Shown: positions 1-8,849, numbered from the stretch's first letter. The stretch: DNA of 64,000 bases from Allobosea sp. Tri-44 (GCF_004123845.1 NZ_NBDP01000007.1:1-64000); one strand, 5' to 3'. Made by a program: numbers and translations. Notes: a model not told the origin generated them from the sequence alone.

Positions 1-13
1 GGGTCGATGGATC

Positions 14-80
14 GGCAGGCGAAGACCCTGGCTCACCCACGGGCTTGCTGTCCCTGAGGGTCGTCGGTCTTCCGCCTGCC
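14..80 (-). other. long stem-loop, possible leftward small RNA or leader
   Basis: Positions 14-27 and 66-80 form a 14-15 nt inverted repeat with a single bulge, enclosing about 38 nt. Read leftward, an extended -10-like element TGCTACACT lies at 101-93, which would place a transcript start near base 86, just before the stem. A structured small RNA or the leader of a gene beyond the left edge would fit. I compared it by eye with the 4.5S RNA core and with the cobalamin riboswitch and found no convincing match. The rest of 1-288 holds the palindrome at 187-231 and no gene I can support. Confidence 0.25.
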
Positions 81-186
81 ACCGCACCCGCCAGTGTAGC
101 AGATGAGGCAAAATCAGAGTTACAAGGGACCGCCGCTGATCATTGGAACGCAACGGCACCGCTGCGCCTTCTGCGAATAGGGCAGG

Positions 187-231
187 CCCTCATCCCTGCC
201 CTTCTCCCACACGGGAGAAGGGTTCCCCGCG
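187..231. repeat. dispersed palindrome (CTCATCC-type), downstream of M20 peptidase
   Basis: A GC-rich hairpin, cttctcccacacgggagaag with flanks, preceded by ccctcatccctgcc. Related units occur at 5959-6114 and 32816-32959. It sits 3' of the leftward peptidase gene and could act as a terminator or mRNA end stabiliser. Confidence 0.6.
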
Positions 232-288
232 CCTGCTGCTTGGGCTTCCACGCACTCGACAAGCGTTAGCGGTTCGAGTTTGCCACTC

Positions 289-1497
289 TCAATCCATCCG
301 TGCCGCCGTGCGCATCACCGCCAGCGCCAGCGTCTGCGCCGCCGGGACGATGCTCTCGACCTCCAGGAACTCGTCCGGCGTATGCGCCATGCCGCCGACC
401 GGGCCAACGCTGCACAGGGTCGGGCAGCCCTGCGCCGCCGTGAAGCCGGAATCGGCGCAGCCGCCGGTGTATTCGGCCGTCACCGCGATGCCCAAGCCGG
501 CCGCTGCTTCGCGATAAGTATCGTAGAGCAGGAGCGAATCCGGCGTCTGCTCCAGCGGATAGAACTCGCCCTTGATGATCAGCTTGGCCGACGCGCCCTC
601 GACCACCGGCGTCTCGACGATCTCGCGGATCGCCTCGACCAGCTCCTGGCGTTGCGTCGGCGTCTTGTAGCGCAGGTCGATCTCGCACCAGGCCGACGGC
701 GCCACCGTGTTGACGGTCTGGCCGCCGCCGATCAGCCCGACATTGACGGTGACGCCGGCTGCGAGGTCGGTCAGCCCCTGCAAACGCGGGATCTTGTGGC
801 CGAGATCGACGATGGCCGAGACGCCCTTCTCGTAATTCGCGCCGGAATGGGCGGCCTTGCCGAGGAACTCGGCCCGCATGAAGACGCCGCCCTTGCGGCC
901 TGACGTGATCGACTGCTTGTGATCCCTACCATAGTCCGTACCCGTCGGCAGGCGGCTCGGCTCGGCGTTGAAGACGCAGCGGGACTCACGCGCCGCGGCC
1001 TCGATCACCGGACGCGAGGATGGCGAGGCAATCTCCTCGTCGCTGGTCGTCAGCATCATCAGGGGCGCCTTCAGGCCGCCATTGGCGGCGAAGGCGGCGG
1101 CGACGAAGGCTTCGATGACGAGCCCGGCCTTCATGTCGGCGACCCCAGGCCCATAGGCGCGCCCGTCGCGGATGGTGAACGGCCTGCGCGTCGGCTCGCC
1201 CTCCGGGAAGACGGTGTCGCGATGGCCGAGCAGCAGGACCGGCCGCTGGTCATTCGCCGTCGGGTTGGGCAGGCGCGCCTTGATCGCGTCGCCAAAGCGG
1301 GCATCGGGCACGATCTCGACGGAAAGCCCGTTCGCTTCGTGGAATCGGGCCAACACCTGCCCGGCCCGATCGACGCCCGCCTTGTCGTAGGAGCCTGAAT
1401 CGGTGTCGACCATCTCGCGCAGCAGATCGATCATCGCCTGCTTGCGCTCGCCGAGCCAGGCGAGGATGCGGGCTTCTTCCTGTGTCGTATCGGTCAT
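289..1497 (-). CDS. M20 family metallopeptidase, glutamate carboxypeptidase (CPG2)-like
   Basis: The 402-aa product is a zinc-dependent exopeptidase/deacylase of the M20/ArgE/CPG2 family, which releases amino acids from N-acyl or folyl-type conjugates. Metal-ligand motifs are visible: GHRDTVF (His92, Asp94), GVADMKAG (Asp121) and TSDEEIAS (Glu154 general base, Glu155 ligand), followed by FNAEPSR and a HSG segment of the dimerisation domain. Length is usual for the family. I start at the ATG at 1497 because homologues begin just before the first helix; an upstream in-frame ATG at 1563 would add 22 arginine-rich residues. No signal peptide is visible, so it is probably cytoplasmic. It stands alone, divergent from the chemoreceptor. 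The substrate cannot be read from the sequence. Confidence 0.85.
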   Translation of the reverse strand: MTDTTQEEARILAWLGERKQAMIDLLREMVDTDSGSYDKAGVDRAGQVLARFHEANGLSVEIVPDARFGDAIKARLPNPTANDQRPVLLLGHRDTVFPEGEPTRRPFTIRDGRAYGPGVADMKAGLVIEAFVAAAFAANGGLKAPLMMLTTSDEEIASPSSRPVIEAAARESRCVFNAEPSRLPTGTDYGRDHKQSITSGRKGGVFMRAEFLGKAAHSGANYEKGVSAIVDLGHKIPRLQGLTDLAAGVTVNVGLIGGGQTVNTVAPSAWCEIDLRYKTPTQRQELVEAIREIVETPVVEGASAKLIIKGEFYPLEQTPDSLLLYDTYREAAAGLGIAVTAEYTGGCADSGFTAAQGCPTLCSVGPVGGMAHTPDEFLEVESIVPAAQTLALAVMRTAARMD

Positions 1498-1707
1498 GAT
1501 CGGGCTTCCGGCTGGTAGGACTGCCGCAAGCTTAGCCAAGCCCTTCCGGCGCCGATAGGACAAGCGCGCAAGCCCGGCAGACCTCCGGCGCGGCCATGCG
1601 TGCGAGGCCGGTTAAGCGAAAATTCAGCGTGAGAAGACAAACTATCCAAGGGGGATAGGCCTGCCAGCGGCCATCCCCGGATCGCGCGCTCACAGGCTAC
1701 CGCCCGC

Positions 1708-3174
1708 ATGCACACGGACTCCGCCGAAATCTATCTGACGCAGCTGCGGCTGCGCGTCGGCGGAGCCTTGATTCTGCTGCTCTGGCTTTTCGCACCGGCG
1801 ACGATGCTGGCCTCGTTCGCAACCGGCGGCGTCGAGCCGCTGCCGCCCTTGCTGCTCACGATCGGGCTGGCAGCGCTCGCAACCCTGGCATGGCGGCGCG
1901 ACCCGACCGGCGTGTCGACGCAGATCATCCTGTCACTGGGCGCCGCCGGCAGCGCCCTCGCCTTCACCTTTGCGCTCAAAGGCCCGGGTTGGCACGAGGC
2001 CAGCGATGCGGTGCTGCTGATCATGCTGACGCTCTCTGCCGGCTGGTGCGCCTGGCAGCCGCTCGTCGCCACCACGATCCTGGCGCTCGGCCATGCCCCC
2101 CTGCTCCGGATGCTCCTGTCCGGCGCCAACCTCTCCCTGCGCGACGAGGCACTGTTCCTCGCCTGCATCGTCGTCCAATTGGGCTTGCTGCTCTGGATCA
2201 CGCGGCAACAGGCCAGGACGCTCGCCGCGGCAGGCGACATGGCGGCACAGGCGCGCGACGACGCCACTGCCCAGGCCGAGGAACTGCATCAGGCGCAATT
2301 GCGCGACATGGAGCGCGAGGCGGCCCGCCGCAAGGCGACGCAAGACATCGTCGCCGGCTTCAACACGCAGTTCCTCGCCACGCTCGACACGGTGCTGGAG
2401 AACATCCGCGACCTGAAGGAGCGCGCCGCCTCCCTGAACGAGATCGCCAACATCGCCAATGGCGAGGTCACCGCCGTGGCCTCGACCTCGGAGGAATCCT
2501 CGCGCAACGTCTCCGACGTCGCCACCGCGACGGAGCAGCTCTCGACCGCGATCACGGCGATCGACCGCCAGCTCGCCACCACCCAGGCGCTCGTCGCCGA
2601 CATGAACGGCAGCGCTCGGACGACCGCCGGTTCGGTCGGCCTGCTCGACCAGTCGGTCCAGCGCATCGACGGCATCGTCACCCTGATCCGCGGCATCGCC
2701 GGGCAGACCAATCTCCTGGCGCTCAACGCGACGATCGAGGCGGCCCGCGCCGGGGATGCCGGCAAGGGCTTCGCCGTCGTCGCCGCCGAAGTGAAGAGCC
2801 TGTCACACCAGACCGCGATCGCGACGCAGGACATTGCCGGGCAGATCGGCGAGATCAAGCAGGCGACGGCCGGCGTGGTCGAGACCATCGCCAAGCTGAC
2901 CGCCGGCATGGCCGATATGGATGAGCGGACGCTTTCGATCGCAGGCGCGCTGGAAGAGCAGGGGCAGATGACCCATGTCATCAGCCGCAGCATCGCCGAG
3001 GTCGCGACCGGCACCGAATACCTGGCGCAGACCACCAACAATATCCGCGGCTCGGCCAACCAGACCCATGAGGTCGCGACCGCAGTGCTCGCCTCGACCA
3101 CGGCGCTGGAAGGCAAGGCCGAGGAACTCGAGACGGCGGTGCACCAGTTCCTGCAGCGCGTCTCGGCTGCCTGA
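1708..3174 (+). CDS. methyl-accepting chemotaxis protein with polytopic membrane sensor
   Basis: This 488-aa chemoreceptor has about six hydrophobic segments in the first 175 residues and no sizeable periplasmic domain. A coiled-coil linker (about 175-215) leads to a cytoplasmic signalling domain. The hairpin tip at about 330-370 carries [17 protein letters not shown] and [14 protein letters not shown], which bind CheA/CheW. I see no canonical HAMP. The membrane part contains AGWCAWQP and a GHAP segment, which align by eye with AGFCDWRP and VHHL in the second receptor at 42594-44051, so the two are paralogues. No che genes are in the window. It presumably signals from within or near the membrane; the stimulus is unknown. 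Confidence 0.9.
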   Translation: MHTDSAEIYLTQLRLRVGGALILLLWLFAPATMLASFATGGVEPLPPLLLTIGLAALATLAWRRDPTGVSTQIILSLGAAGSALAFTFALKGPGWHEASDAVLLIMLTLSAGWCAWQPLVATTILALGHAPLLRMLLSGANLSLRDEALFLACIVVQLGLLLWITRQQARTLAAAGDMAAQARDDATAQAEELHQAQLRDMEREAARRKATQDIVAGFNTQFLATLDTVLENIRDLKERAASLNEIANIANGEVTAVASTSEESSRNVSDVATATEQLSTAITAIDRQLATTQALVADMNGSARTTAGSVGLLDQSVQRIDGIVTLIRGIAGQTNLLALNATIEAARAGDAGKGFAVVAAEVKSLSHQTAIATQDIAGQIGEIKQATAGVVETIAKLTAGMADMDERTLSIAGALEEQGQMTHVISRSIAEVATGTEYLAQTTNNIRGSANQTHEVATAVLASTTALEGKAEELETAVHQFLQRVSAA

Positions 3175-3191
3175 GGCGGTACCCCGGCGAT

Positions 3192-3216
3192 CTGCCTAGG
3201 CGCTATACCTAGGCAG
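3192..3216. terminator. inverted repeat between convergent genes
   Basis: CTGCCTAGG (3192-3200) and CCTAGGCAG (3208-3216) form a perfect 9-bp stem with a 7-nt loop. It lies between the chemoreceptor stop (3174) and the aminotransferase, and the TAG stop of the aminotransferase (3211-3209) is inside the right arm. There is no clear T-run, so a bidirectional terminator is an inference. Confidence 0.5.
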
Positions 3217-4399
3217 CCACCTCGCGCGCATGGGTGCCGAGATAGGCGATGGCAGCCGCGACACCGCCGCTGCCATGCGGGATACCCTTCGCCTGCAGAG
3301 CCATCTCGACCGCGCTCAGGCTGCCCAGCACCATCGGCGCATTGACATGGCCCATATGGGCGATGCGAAAGGCCTTGCCGGAGAGATCACCGATGGCGAT
3401 GCCGAGCGTCACGCCACAGACCTGCCGTGCATAGTCTGTGATCGCAGCCGGGTCGCCGTCGACGAGGATCGTGGTGACCGAGGGCGCGCGCTGCGACGGC
3501 TCGACGACATTGTAGCTCAGCACCTGCCCTTCGGCCCATTTCGACATGGCGGCATGGGTCGCCGAGGCCAGCAGGGCGTGACGCTCCCAGACGGCGTCCA
3601 GGCTCTCAGTGAGGATCATGTCGAGGGCGGCGCGCAGGCCGAACATCAGATGCTCGGGTGGCGTGCCGCAATGCTTCATGTAGAGCAGCGGGTTCAGGCG
3701 CGCGGTCCAGTCCCAATAGGGCGTGCGCATCGTCGCGCGCTGATGCGCGTGCAGGGCCTTGCCGTTCGCGGCGACGAAGGCGAGGCCGGGCGGGGTCATC
3801 AGGCCCTTCTGCGAGGCCGACATCGCGACATCGACGCCCCAGGCGTCCATCTCGAACGGCATGCAGCCGATCGAAGCGACACCATCGACCATGTAGAGCG
3901 CCGGATGGCCGGCCGCATCGATCGCGCGGCGGATCGCCGGGATATCGTTGACCACGCCCGAGGCGGTGTCGACCTGGACGGTCAGGACCGCCTTGATCTC
4001 ATGGCCGGTGTCCCGGCGCAGGCGCTCCTCGACGGCTGCCGGATCGACCGCCGCGCGCCAGGAACCGGCGAGCACCTCGACCTCTGCCCCCATGAACCTT
4101 GCAGTCTCGCCCCAGCCAACGGCAAACCGGCCGCTGGCGAGCACCAGAATCTTGTCGCCGCGCGAAAGGACATTGGTGAGCGCCGCCTCCCAGCCGCCAT
4201 GGCCGTTGGCGGCATAGAGGAAGGTCTCGCCGGTCGTCCGGAAGATCGCCTTGAGATCGCCCAGCAGGGTTTCGGTCAAGTCGACGATCGTCGTCGAGGA
4301 AAGCTCCTCGGCAGGCCGGATCATCGCCTGCAGCACACGATCGGGAACATTGGTCGGACCCGGCATCGCGAGCAGGGCCCGGCCATTGGCGACACTCAT
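3209..4399 (-). CDS. alanine/serine-glyoxylate aminotransferase family protein
   Basis: The 396-aa product is a PLP-dependent class V aminotransferase of the serine/alanine-glyoxylate type, which transaminates glyoxylate to glycine. MPGPTNVPDRVL near the N-terminus is the family hallmark. Lys198 in MSASQKGLMTPPG is the expected Schiff-base lysine, and the preceding VDGVASIG supplies the cofactor-binding Asp. Length and start (ATG at 4399) are typical. The upstream gene on the same strand is a LysE/RhtB exporter, separated by 109 bp. Its stop codon lies in a strong inverted repeat. It could serve glyoxylate detoxification or the serine cycle; no other serine-cycle gene is present to decide. 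Confidence 0.88.
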   Translation of the reverse strand: MSVANGRALLAMPGPTNVPDRVLQAMIRPAEELSSTTIVDLTETLLGDLKAIFRTTGETFLYAANGHGGWEAALTNVLSRGDKILVLASGRFAVGWGETARFMGAEVEVLAGSWRAAVDPAAVEERLRRDTGHEIKAVLTVQVDTASGVVNDIPAIRRAIDAAGHPALYMVDGVASIGCMPFEMDAWGVDVAMSASQKGLMTPPGLAFVAANGKALHAHQRATMRTPYWDWTARLNPLLYMKHCGTPPEHLMFGLRAALDMILTESLDAVWERHALLASATHAAMSKWAEGQVLSYNVVEPSQRAPSVTTILVDGDPAAITDYARQVCGVTLGIAIGDLSGKAFRIAHMGHVNAPMVLGSLSAVEMALQAKGIPHGSGGVAAAIAYLGTHAREVAA

Positions 4400-4508
4400 G
4401 GAAAGCTCCTGCCTTATGCGCTGCGGCGAGCGCGACGAGCCACCAGCGGCCCGATAGCGCTATGCACAAACCCTGCTAACGGTGCAGAAATCGTTGCGGG
4501 CGGCCTTG

Positions 4509-5141
4509 TCAACGACGCGCTTCTGCCGCCATGCGCACGGCAAAGCCCGCAAGCATCGTGGCCATCAGCCAGCGCTGCACCAGCGCCCAGAACGGACGCG
4601 TGCGCAGGAAGATGGCGATGCCACCCGCGGCGAAGGTGATCAGCGTGTTGACGCTGACGGACACGATGATCTGGATGAAGCCGAGGATGATCGACTGCGC
4701 CAGCACGCTGCCGGCGGCAGGGTCGATGAACTGCGGCAGCAACGCGAGGTAAAACATCGCGATCTTCGGGTTGAGCAGGCTGGTGAGGAAGCCCATCGCG
4801 AACAGCTTGCGCGGCCCGTCATGCTTGAGCTCGCGGACATGGAAGGGCGAGCTCGCGCCCGGCCGGACCGCCTGCCAGGCGAGCCAGAGCAGATAGGCGG
4901 CGCCGGCGAGTCGCAGCGCGTCATAGGCGTAAGGCACTGCAAAGAGCAGCGCAGTGATGCCGAAGGCGGCGCAGACAACATAGAAGACGAAGCCGAGCGC
5001 GATGCCGCCGAGCGAGATCAAGCCAGAGGCTGGCCCCTGCGAGATCGAACGCGAGATCAGGTAGATCATGTTCGGCCCGGGCGTCAGCACCATGCCGAAC
5101 GCGAGCAGAATGAAGGCGATCAGATTGGTCGTGTCGATCAT
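4509..5141 (-). CDS. LysE/RhtB family amino acid exporter
   Basis: A 210-aa inner-membrane protein with about six hydrophobic helices. The N-terminal region contains the family motif around GMVLTPGPNMIYL (residues 16-28), followed by GLISLGGIALGF. Members of the RhtB/LysE superfamily export amino acids or derivatives such as homoserine, threonine or lysine by proton antiport. The length matches the family. It is encoded upstream of the aminotransferase on the same strand and may be co-transcribed. A dispersed palindrome starts 18 bp upstream of its start codon. The substrate cannot be assigned from sequence. Confidence 0.88.
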   Translation of the reverse strand: MIDTTNLIAFILLAFGMVLTPGPNMIYLISRSISQGPASGLISLGGIALGFVFYVVCAAFGITALLFAVPYAYDALRLAGAAYLLWLAWQAVRPGASSPFHVRELKHDGPRKLFAMGFLTSLLNPKIAMFYLALLPQFIDPAAGSVLAQSIILGFIQIIVSVSVNTLITFAAGGIAIFLRTRPFWALVQRWLMATMLAGFAVRMAAEARR

Positions 5142-5158
5142 GGCGCGCTCCGGCGGCT

Positions 5159-5225
5159 AGAGCAGGATGCGAAAAAGTGGGAACCGGTTTTTCGCAAGAA
5201 TCCTGCTCTAACTTTTTGATGAGAG
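5159..5225. repeat. 67-bp dispersed palindrome, copy 1
   Basis: Outer arms AGAGCAGGAT and ATCCTGCTCT enclose inner arms GCGAAAAA and TTTTTCGC around a GTGGGAACCGG loop, followed by a gatgagag tail. A second copy at 55150-55216 differs at only about five positions. The 42494-42597 element shares the central GTGGGNACCGGTT. These look like short non-autonomous palindromic repeats. Confidence 0.85.
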
Positions 5226-5410
5226 ACGGATTCAGATTTCCGGCTCTAGGTGCAGGACCATGGCATTGCCGGCGAAACGACCGCAAGACGCAGCTCATGC
5301 CGCCGCCGCATCGCCGCCATCCCGAAGCCGGGGGCTCCTGACAGGAGATGGCGGGAACGAGTAGCTTCCTGCCGGGTTTCATGGCGACGGTCTCCGGGGG
5401 GAGTTGCACC

Positions 5411-5956
5411 ATGAACCTGTTCAGTCGCCTGCTCTATTCCGCCATCGCTGGCGTCTTGCTGCTCGCCGCGGTCCTGCTGATGGCGGTCGCGGTCGCGCGC
5501 ACCTTCACCGGCTTTCGGACCGGGGACGGCGCGCTCGACACCATGCTCGATGGCATCGGTCTCGTGATCATCGCGGTTGCCGTCGCCGATGTCGGCAAGT
5601 TCCTGTTCGAGGAGGAAGTCATCGCCGACCGCGAATTGCGCCACCCGGCCGAGGCGCGCGGCTCGCTGACCAAGTTCATGACCATCATCATCGTCGCGCT
5701 CAGCCTGGAATCGCTGGTGCTGATCACCAAGGCGGCGCGCGACAAGCCGGCCGACATCCTGTTCCCGGCGCTGCTGATGCTGGTCGCGGTGGCGGCACTC
5801 GTGGGTCTCGGCCTGTTCCAGAAGCTGAGCCAGCATGCGACGGCGGCGATCCCCGATAATGTCGACGACAAAGAGAGTGAGGAAGAGAAGCCGCTGGCAG
5901 CTCGGCGGGTGACGAAGACCACCGGGGCCAAAAAGGGCAATCCAATCAACCAGTGA
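5411..5956 (+). CDS. small membrane protein of unknown function
   Basis: A 181-aa protein with about four hydrophobic segments: residues 9-30, 46-64, 92-110 and 119-138. The C-terminal tail of about 40 residues is charged, first acidic (DDKESEEEK) then basic. I start at the ATG at 5411 because a strong purine-rich ribosome site (GGGGGGAG) precedes it; an upstream in-frame start at 5348 would add 21 residues lacking such a site. I do not recognise the family. It is a single gene, convergent with the DinB gene across a palindromic repeat pair. Confidence 0.75.
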   Translation: MNLFSRLLYSAIAGVLLLAAVLLMAVAVARTFTGFRTGDGALDTMLDGIGLVIIAVAVADVGKFLFEEEVIADRELRHPAEARGSLTKFMTIIIVALSLESLVLITKAARDKPADILFPALLMLVAVAALVGLGLFQKLSQHATAAIPDNVDDKESEEEKPLAARRVTKTTGAKKGNPINQ

Positions 5957-5958
5957 CA

Positions 5959-6114
5959 CGCGGGGAACCCTCTCCCGGAGGGAGAGGGCAGGGTGAGGGG
6001 TAGGCCCTGTGACCAGTGCCGCGAAGCCTGACCGCGCGGTTAGGTTCAGGCCAACGTTTCCGCTCCGAACACCTCACCCCTGCCCCTCTCCTTCCAGGAG
6101 AGGGGTTCCCTGCG
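5959..6114. repeat. pair of inverted dispersed palindromes in a convergent gap
   Basis: Two units of the same GC-rich element in opposite orientation. 5959-6002 contains cggggaaccctctcccgg plus gagagggcagggtgagggg; 6071-6114 contains the complement-like cctcacccctgcccctctcc and ggagaggggttccctgcg. Together they could fold into one large cruciform. The pair fills the gap between the converging genes ending at 5956 and 6115, as expected of a bidirectional terminator. Relatives are at 187-231 and 32816-32959. Confidence 0.75.
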
Positions 6115-6621
6115 CTATCCCCGCAAATCCACCAGCATAAGGTCGGTGTCACCGGGCTTGACGCCGGCGGCCGTCAGCATGGCGTGAGCCTGCCCGCGAT
6201 GATGGGTCTGGTGGTTGAAGAAGTGCATGACCAGCTGGGCCTTGGGTTTGGTCAGCTCGCGGCGGGAGATGCCGGAGACCCAGGTCAGATCTTCGGCGAG
6301 CCATTCCGGTGAGAGACCCGCCGCCCAGTCGCCGATGAGCACGTCGGTAACCTGCCGCTCGGCGGCAAGCTCCTCCCACGCTTCGATCATCCGGGAGGAT
6401 TCGCTGCCGGGGACGGATGGCTTCGGCGTGCCGGTGAAACGCGAGAGCCACATCCTGTCAGCCCAGAGCAGATGGCAGAACGTGCCGTGGATCGAGCCGA
6501 AGAAGGCGCCGCGGTCCTGCCTGCGTGCCTCATCGCTCAAGCTCGCGGCCGCGCCATAGAGATTCTCGTTCTGCCAGGCGTTGTAGCGCGCCATGGCGGA
6601 GACATAGGCTGGATCGATCAT
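6115..6621 (-). CDS. DinB family protein
   Basis: A 168-aa protein of the DinB/YfiT-like four-helix-bundle superfamily, whose members are putative metal-dependent hydrolases or thiol-dependent transferases. His50 (GTFCHLLWAD) and the C-terminal FFNHQTHHRGQAH supply the usual metal-binding histidine triad. The ATG at 6621 was preferred over 6684 because homologues start just before MARYNAWQN and the longer form would overlap the upstream gene. It begins 13 nt after the FAD oxidase gene and is probably co-transcribed with it and the LysR gene. Its role in that operon is unknown; detoxification of a reactive catabolic product is one guess. Confidence 0.85.
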   Translation of the reverse strand: MIDPAYVSAMARYNAWQNENLYGAAASLSDEARRQDRGAFFGSIHGTFCHLLWADRMWLSRFTGTPKPSVPGSESSRMIEAWEELAAERQVTDVLIGDWAAGLSPEWLAEDLTWVSGISRRELTKPKAQLVMHFFNHQTHHRGQAHAMLTAAGVKPGDTDLMLVDLRG

Positions 6622-6634
6622 CGGGACGTGCTCC

Positions 6635-7855
6635 TCAGATGATGTTCGCCTCGCGCAGCGGCTGGCCGGCGACGATGCGCTCATGGCCGAGATCGGCGAG
6701 GTCGAGCGTCAGGTAACGACCGTTGACGATGTGCTCGGCAAGACCGCGGCCGACCGCCGGCGATTGCTGCAGGCCATGACCGGAAAAGCCGTTGGCGAGA
6801 TAGAGGTTCGATACGCCGACGGCCGGTCCGAGGATGGCATTGCCGTCGAGGCTGTTCATGTCATACGGGCCGGCCCAGGCCCGGCCGGGCTTGATCGCCT
6901 CGAAAGCCGGGACGCGATGGGCGAGCGGCGCCCAGACATATTCCTCGAAGAACGACCAGTCGACATCCTCGACATCGGCGTCGGTCTCGATCCATTCGCG
7001 GTCGAGCTCAGCCGGCGGCGAGGAGCCGCAGATGAACAGCTGCCCCTCGCTGCCGCGCTTGCCTTCGGGGCGGACATAGGCGCCGGAGGTGTCGATCAGC
7101 AGCGGGCAGTTATCGACCTCGCCCTTGCAGGTGAAGCTGTAGACATAGCGCTTCATCGACTTGACCGGGATGTCGACGCCGGCAGTGGCGGCGAGCCTTG
7201 CACCATGCGTGCCCGACGCGTTGACGGCGGCGGCGCAGGCGATACGGCTGCCATCGGCCAGTTCGACGCCGGTGACGCGGCCGCCCTCGACGACGTAAGC
7301 AGCGACCTCGCCCTGGCGATACTCGACGCCGAGCGAACGTGCCTTCTTGCGGAAGGCCTGCAGCAAAGCCCAGCCGTCGAACCAGCCCTCGCCGCTGACG
7401 CCATAGGTGCCGCAGAGGAGATCCGAAGTATTTAGCCAGCTGAATTTGCTGCGCAGCATTTCTGCAGCATAAAGCGCGACATCGGCGCCTTCCTGCTGCT
7501 GAAGCTTTTGATTCTGCTCGAGAACCTTGCGACCCTCGCCGCTGGCGACATAGAGATAGCCGCCCTCGTGCAGATCGATCGACGGCATCTCGCCATCGAC
7601 CGCGAGGTGCTGGCCGATGTTGCGCAAAAAATCGATGCCGAAGAGCGAGACGCGGATGTTCACCGCGCTGGAGAACTGCTGGCGGATCGAGGCGGCCGAG
7701 AGCGCCGAGGCCGAGAGCCGATAGGTCGGATCCTTCTCGACGACGATGACCTTGCCCTTGAAGCCGGGATCGCTGGCGAGATGGTAAGCGACGGAGGAGC
7801 CGATCGCCGCGCCCCCCACGATGACGATGTCGGCCGAGCCTGGAGCGGAAGACAT
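6635..7855 (-). CDS. FAD-dependent oxidoreductase, DAO/FOXRED1-like
   Basis: A 406-aa flavoprotein of the D-amino-acid-oxidase/sarcosine-oxidase superfamily. The dinucleotide-binding GGAAIGSS motif lies near residue 15, followed by an acidic VVEKD end of strand two. SALSAASIRQQFS resembles the FOXRED1 branch, and the C-terminal GFSGHGLQQSPAVGRG contacts FAD. Members oxidise amines such as sarcosine, glycine, pipecolate or D-amino acids. It lies between a LysR gene and a DinB gene, back to back with amaB and gcdH. An amine oxidation feeding the aminoadipate semialdehyde pool, for example pipecolate, would fit, but this is inference. An ATG at 7870 is an alternative start, adding five residues. 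Confidence 0.85.
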   Translation of the reverse strand: MSSAPGSADIVIVGGAAIGSSVAYHLASDPGFKGKVIVVEKDPTYRLSASALSAASIRQQFSSAVNIRVSLFGIDFLRNIGQHLAVDGEMPSIDLHEGGYLYVASGEGRKVLEQNQKLQQQEGADVALYAAEMLRSKFSWLNTSDLLCGTYGVSGEGWFDGWALLQAFRKKARSLGVEYRQGEVAAYVVEGGRVTGVELADGSRIACAAAVNASGTHGARLAATAGVDIPVKSMKRYVYSFTCKGEVDNCPLLIDTSGAYVRPEGKRGSEGQLFICGSSPPAELDREWIETDADVEDVDWSFFEEYVWAPLAHRVPAFEAIKPGRAWAGPYDMNSLDGNAILGPAVGVSNLYLANGFSGHGLQQSPAVGRGLAEHIVNGRYLTLDLADLGHERIVAGQPLREANII

Positions 7856-7927
7856 GAGTGACCTGCGCAAGCGGTGGTTCGTGATCTCAGCGCATGAATG
7901 ACGCCTCGACCGGCGCTTGTCGAGGGC

Positions 7928-8842
7928 CTAGTTCATCGCCTCGCATTCGCCGACGAGCCAGTCGCGGAAGGCTACCACCGACGGCAGGCTCGCCTTGGCC
8001 TCGGGATAGACGAGGTAGTAACCCTCCGGGCCACGCACTGGCCGATCGACCGGAATGACCAGCGCGCCCGAACGCAATTCCTCTTCGATCAGGAAGCGCG
8101 GCACGATGGCGACGCCGAGGCCCGCGACCGCCGCCTGCGCCACCATGGCGAACTGCTCGAAGCGCGGCCCCATCAGCGCCCGCTCCGGCGGCAGGCCCTG
8201 CTGCTCCAGCCAGTTGGCCCAGGCGCGCGGCCGGGTCGATTGCTGCAGCAAGGGCTGACGCAGGAGATCAGCCGCCTCCTTGATACCGGCTCGCGTTATC
8301 AGCGCCGGCGCCGCGACTGGCACGACCTCCTCGCCCATCAAACGATGCAGCCGTGCGCCCGGCCAGACCGGATGGCCGAAATGGATGGCCGCGTCGGCCT
8401 CGTCATGAGCGAAATCGAAGGGCACGAGCTTGGTCGAGAAATTAATGGTGACGCCGGGATGCGCCTCGGTGAAGCGCGGCAGTCGCGGGATCAGCCAGCG
8501 CGTGCCGAAGGTCGGCAGGATGGCGAGATGGAGCAGGCCGGCGCCGCCGCGAAAAGCCATGGCGGAGAGTGTCGCTGCGGCCAATCGCGAGAGCCCGTCG
8601 CGGACCTCTGCGGCATAGGCGCCGCCGGCCGGCGTCAGGCTGACGCGCTTCTTGACCCGCTCGAACAGCTTGAGGCCGAGATTCTGCTCAAGCAGCGCGA
8701 TCTGGCGGCTGACGGCGCCTTGCGTCAGGTTAAGCTCCTCGGCGGCGCGGGTGAAACTGCCATGGCGCGCCGCCGCCTCGAAGGCGGCGAGCGCCGAGAG
8801 CGAGGGCACCGACAGGCGGCCGGGAACGATCTCCGAGTTCAT
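7928..8842 (-). CDS. LysR-type transcriptional regulator (GcvA/GcdR-like)
   Basis: A 304-aa LysR regulator. The winged helix-turn-helix spans about residues 12-70 (AFEAAARHGSFTRAAEELN, then TQGAVSRQIALLEQ). The remaining 215 residues form the inducer-binding domain. It is divergent from the amaB-gcdH-CoA-transferase genes and upstream of the FAD oxidase on its own strand, the usual arrangement for a local activator. A dyad TCTCA-N8-TGAGA at 8850-8867, immediately upstream of its start, has the T-N11-A form expected of a LysR operator. A lysine-derived inducer such as glutarate or aminoadipate is plausible by context only. Confidence 0.9.
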   Translation of the reverse strand: MNSEIVPGRLSVPSLSALAAFEAAARHGSFTRAAEELNLTQGAVSRQIALLEQNLGLKLFERVKKRVSLTPAGGAYAAEVRDGLSRLAAATLSAMAFRGGAGLLHLAILPTFGTRWLIPRLPRFTEAHPGVTINFSTKLVPFDFAHDEADAAIHFGHPVWPGARLHRLMGEEVVPVAAPALITRAGIKEAADLLRQPLLQQSTRPRAWANWLEQQGLPPERALMGPRFEQFAMVAQAAVAGLGVAIVPRFLIEEELRSGALVIPVDRPVRGPEGYYLVYPEAKASLPSVVAFRDWLVGECEAMN

Positions 8843-8849
8843 GATCTCA

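Noticed and set aside
1..90. Cobalamin riboswitch or 4.5S RNA at the left edge
   Set aside because: A short stretch resembles part of a B12 box, but the remaining conserved elements are absent, and the GGAAGGAAGCAGC-like SRP core is not found.
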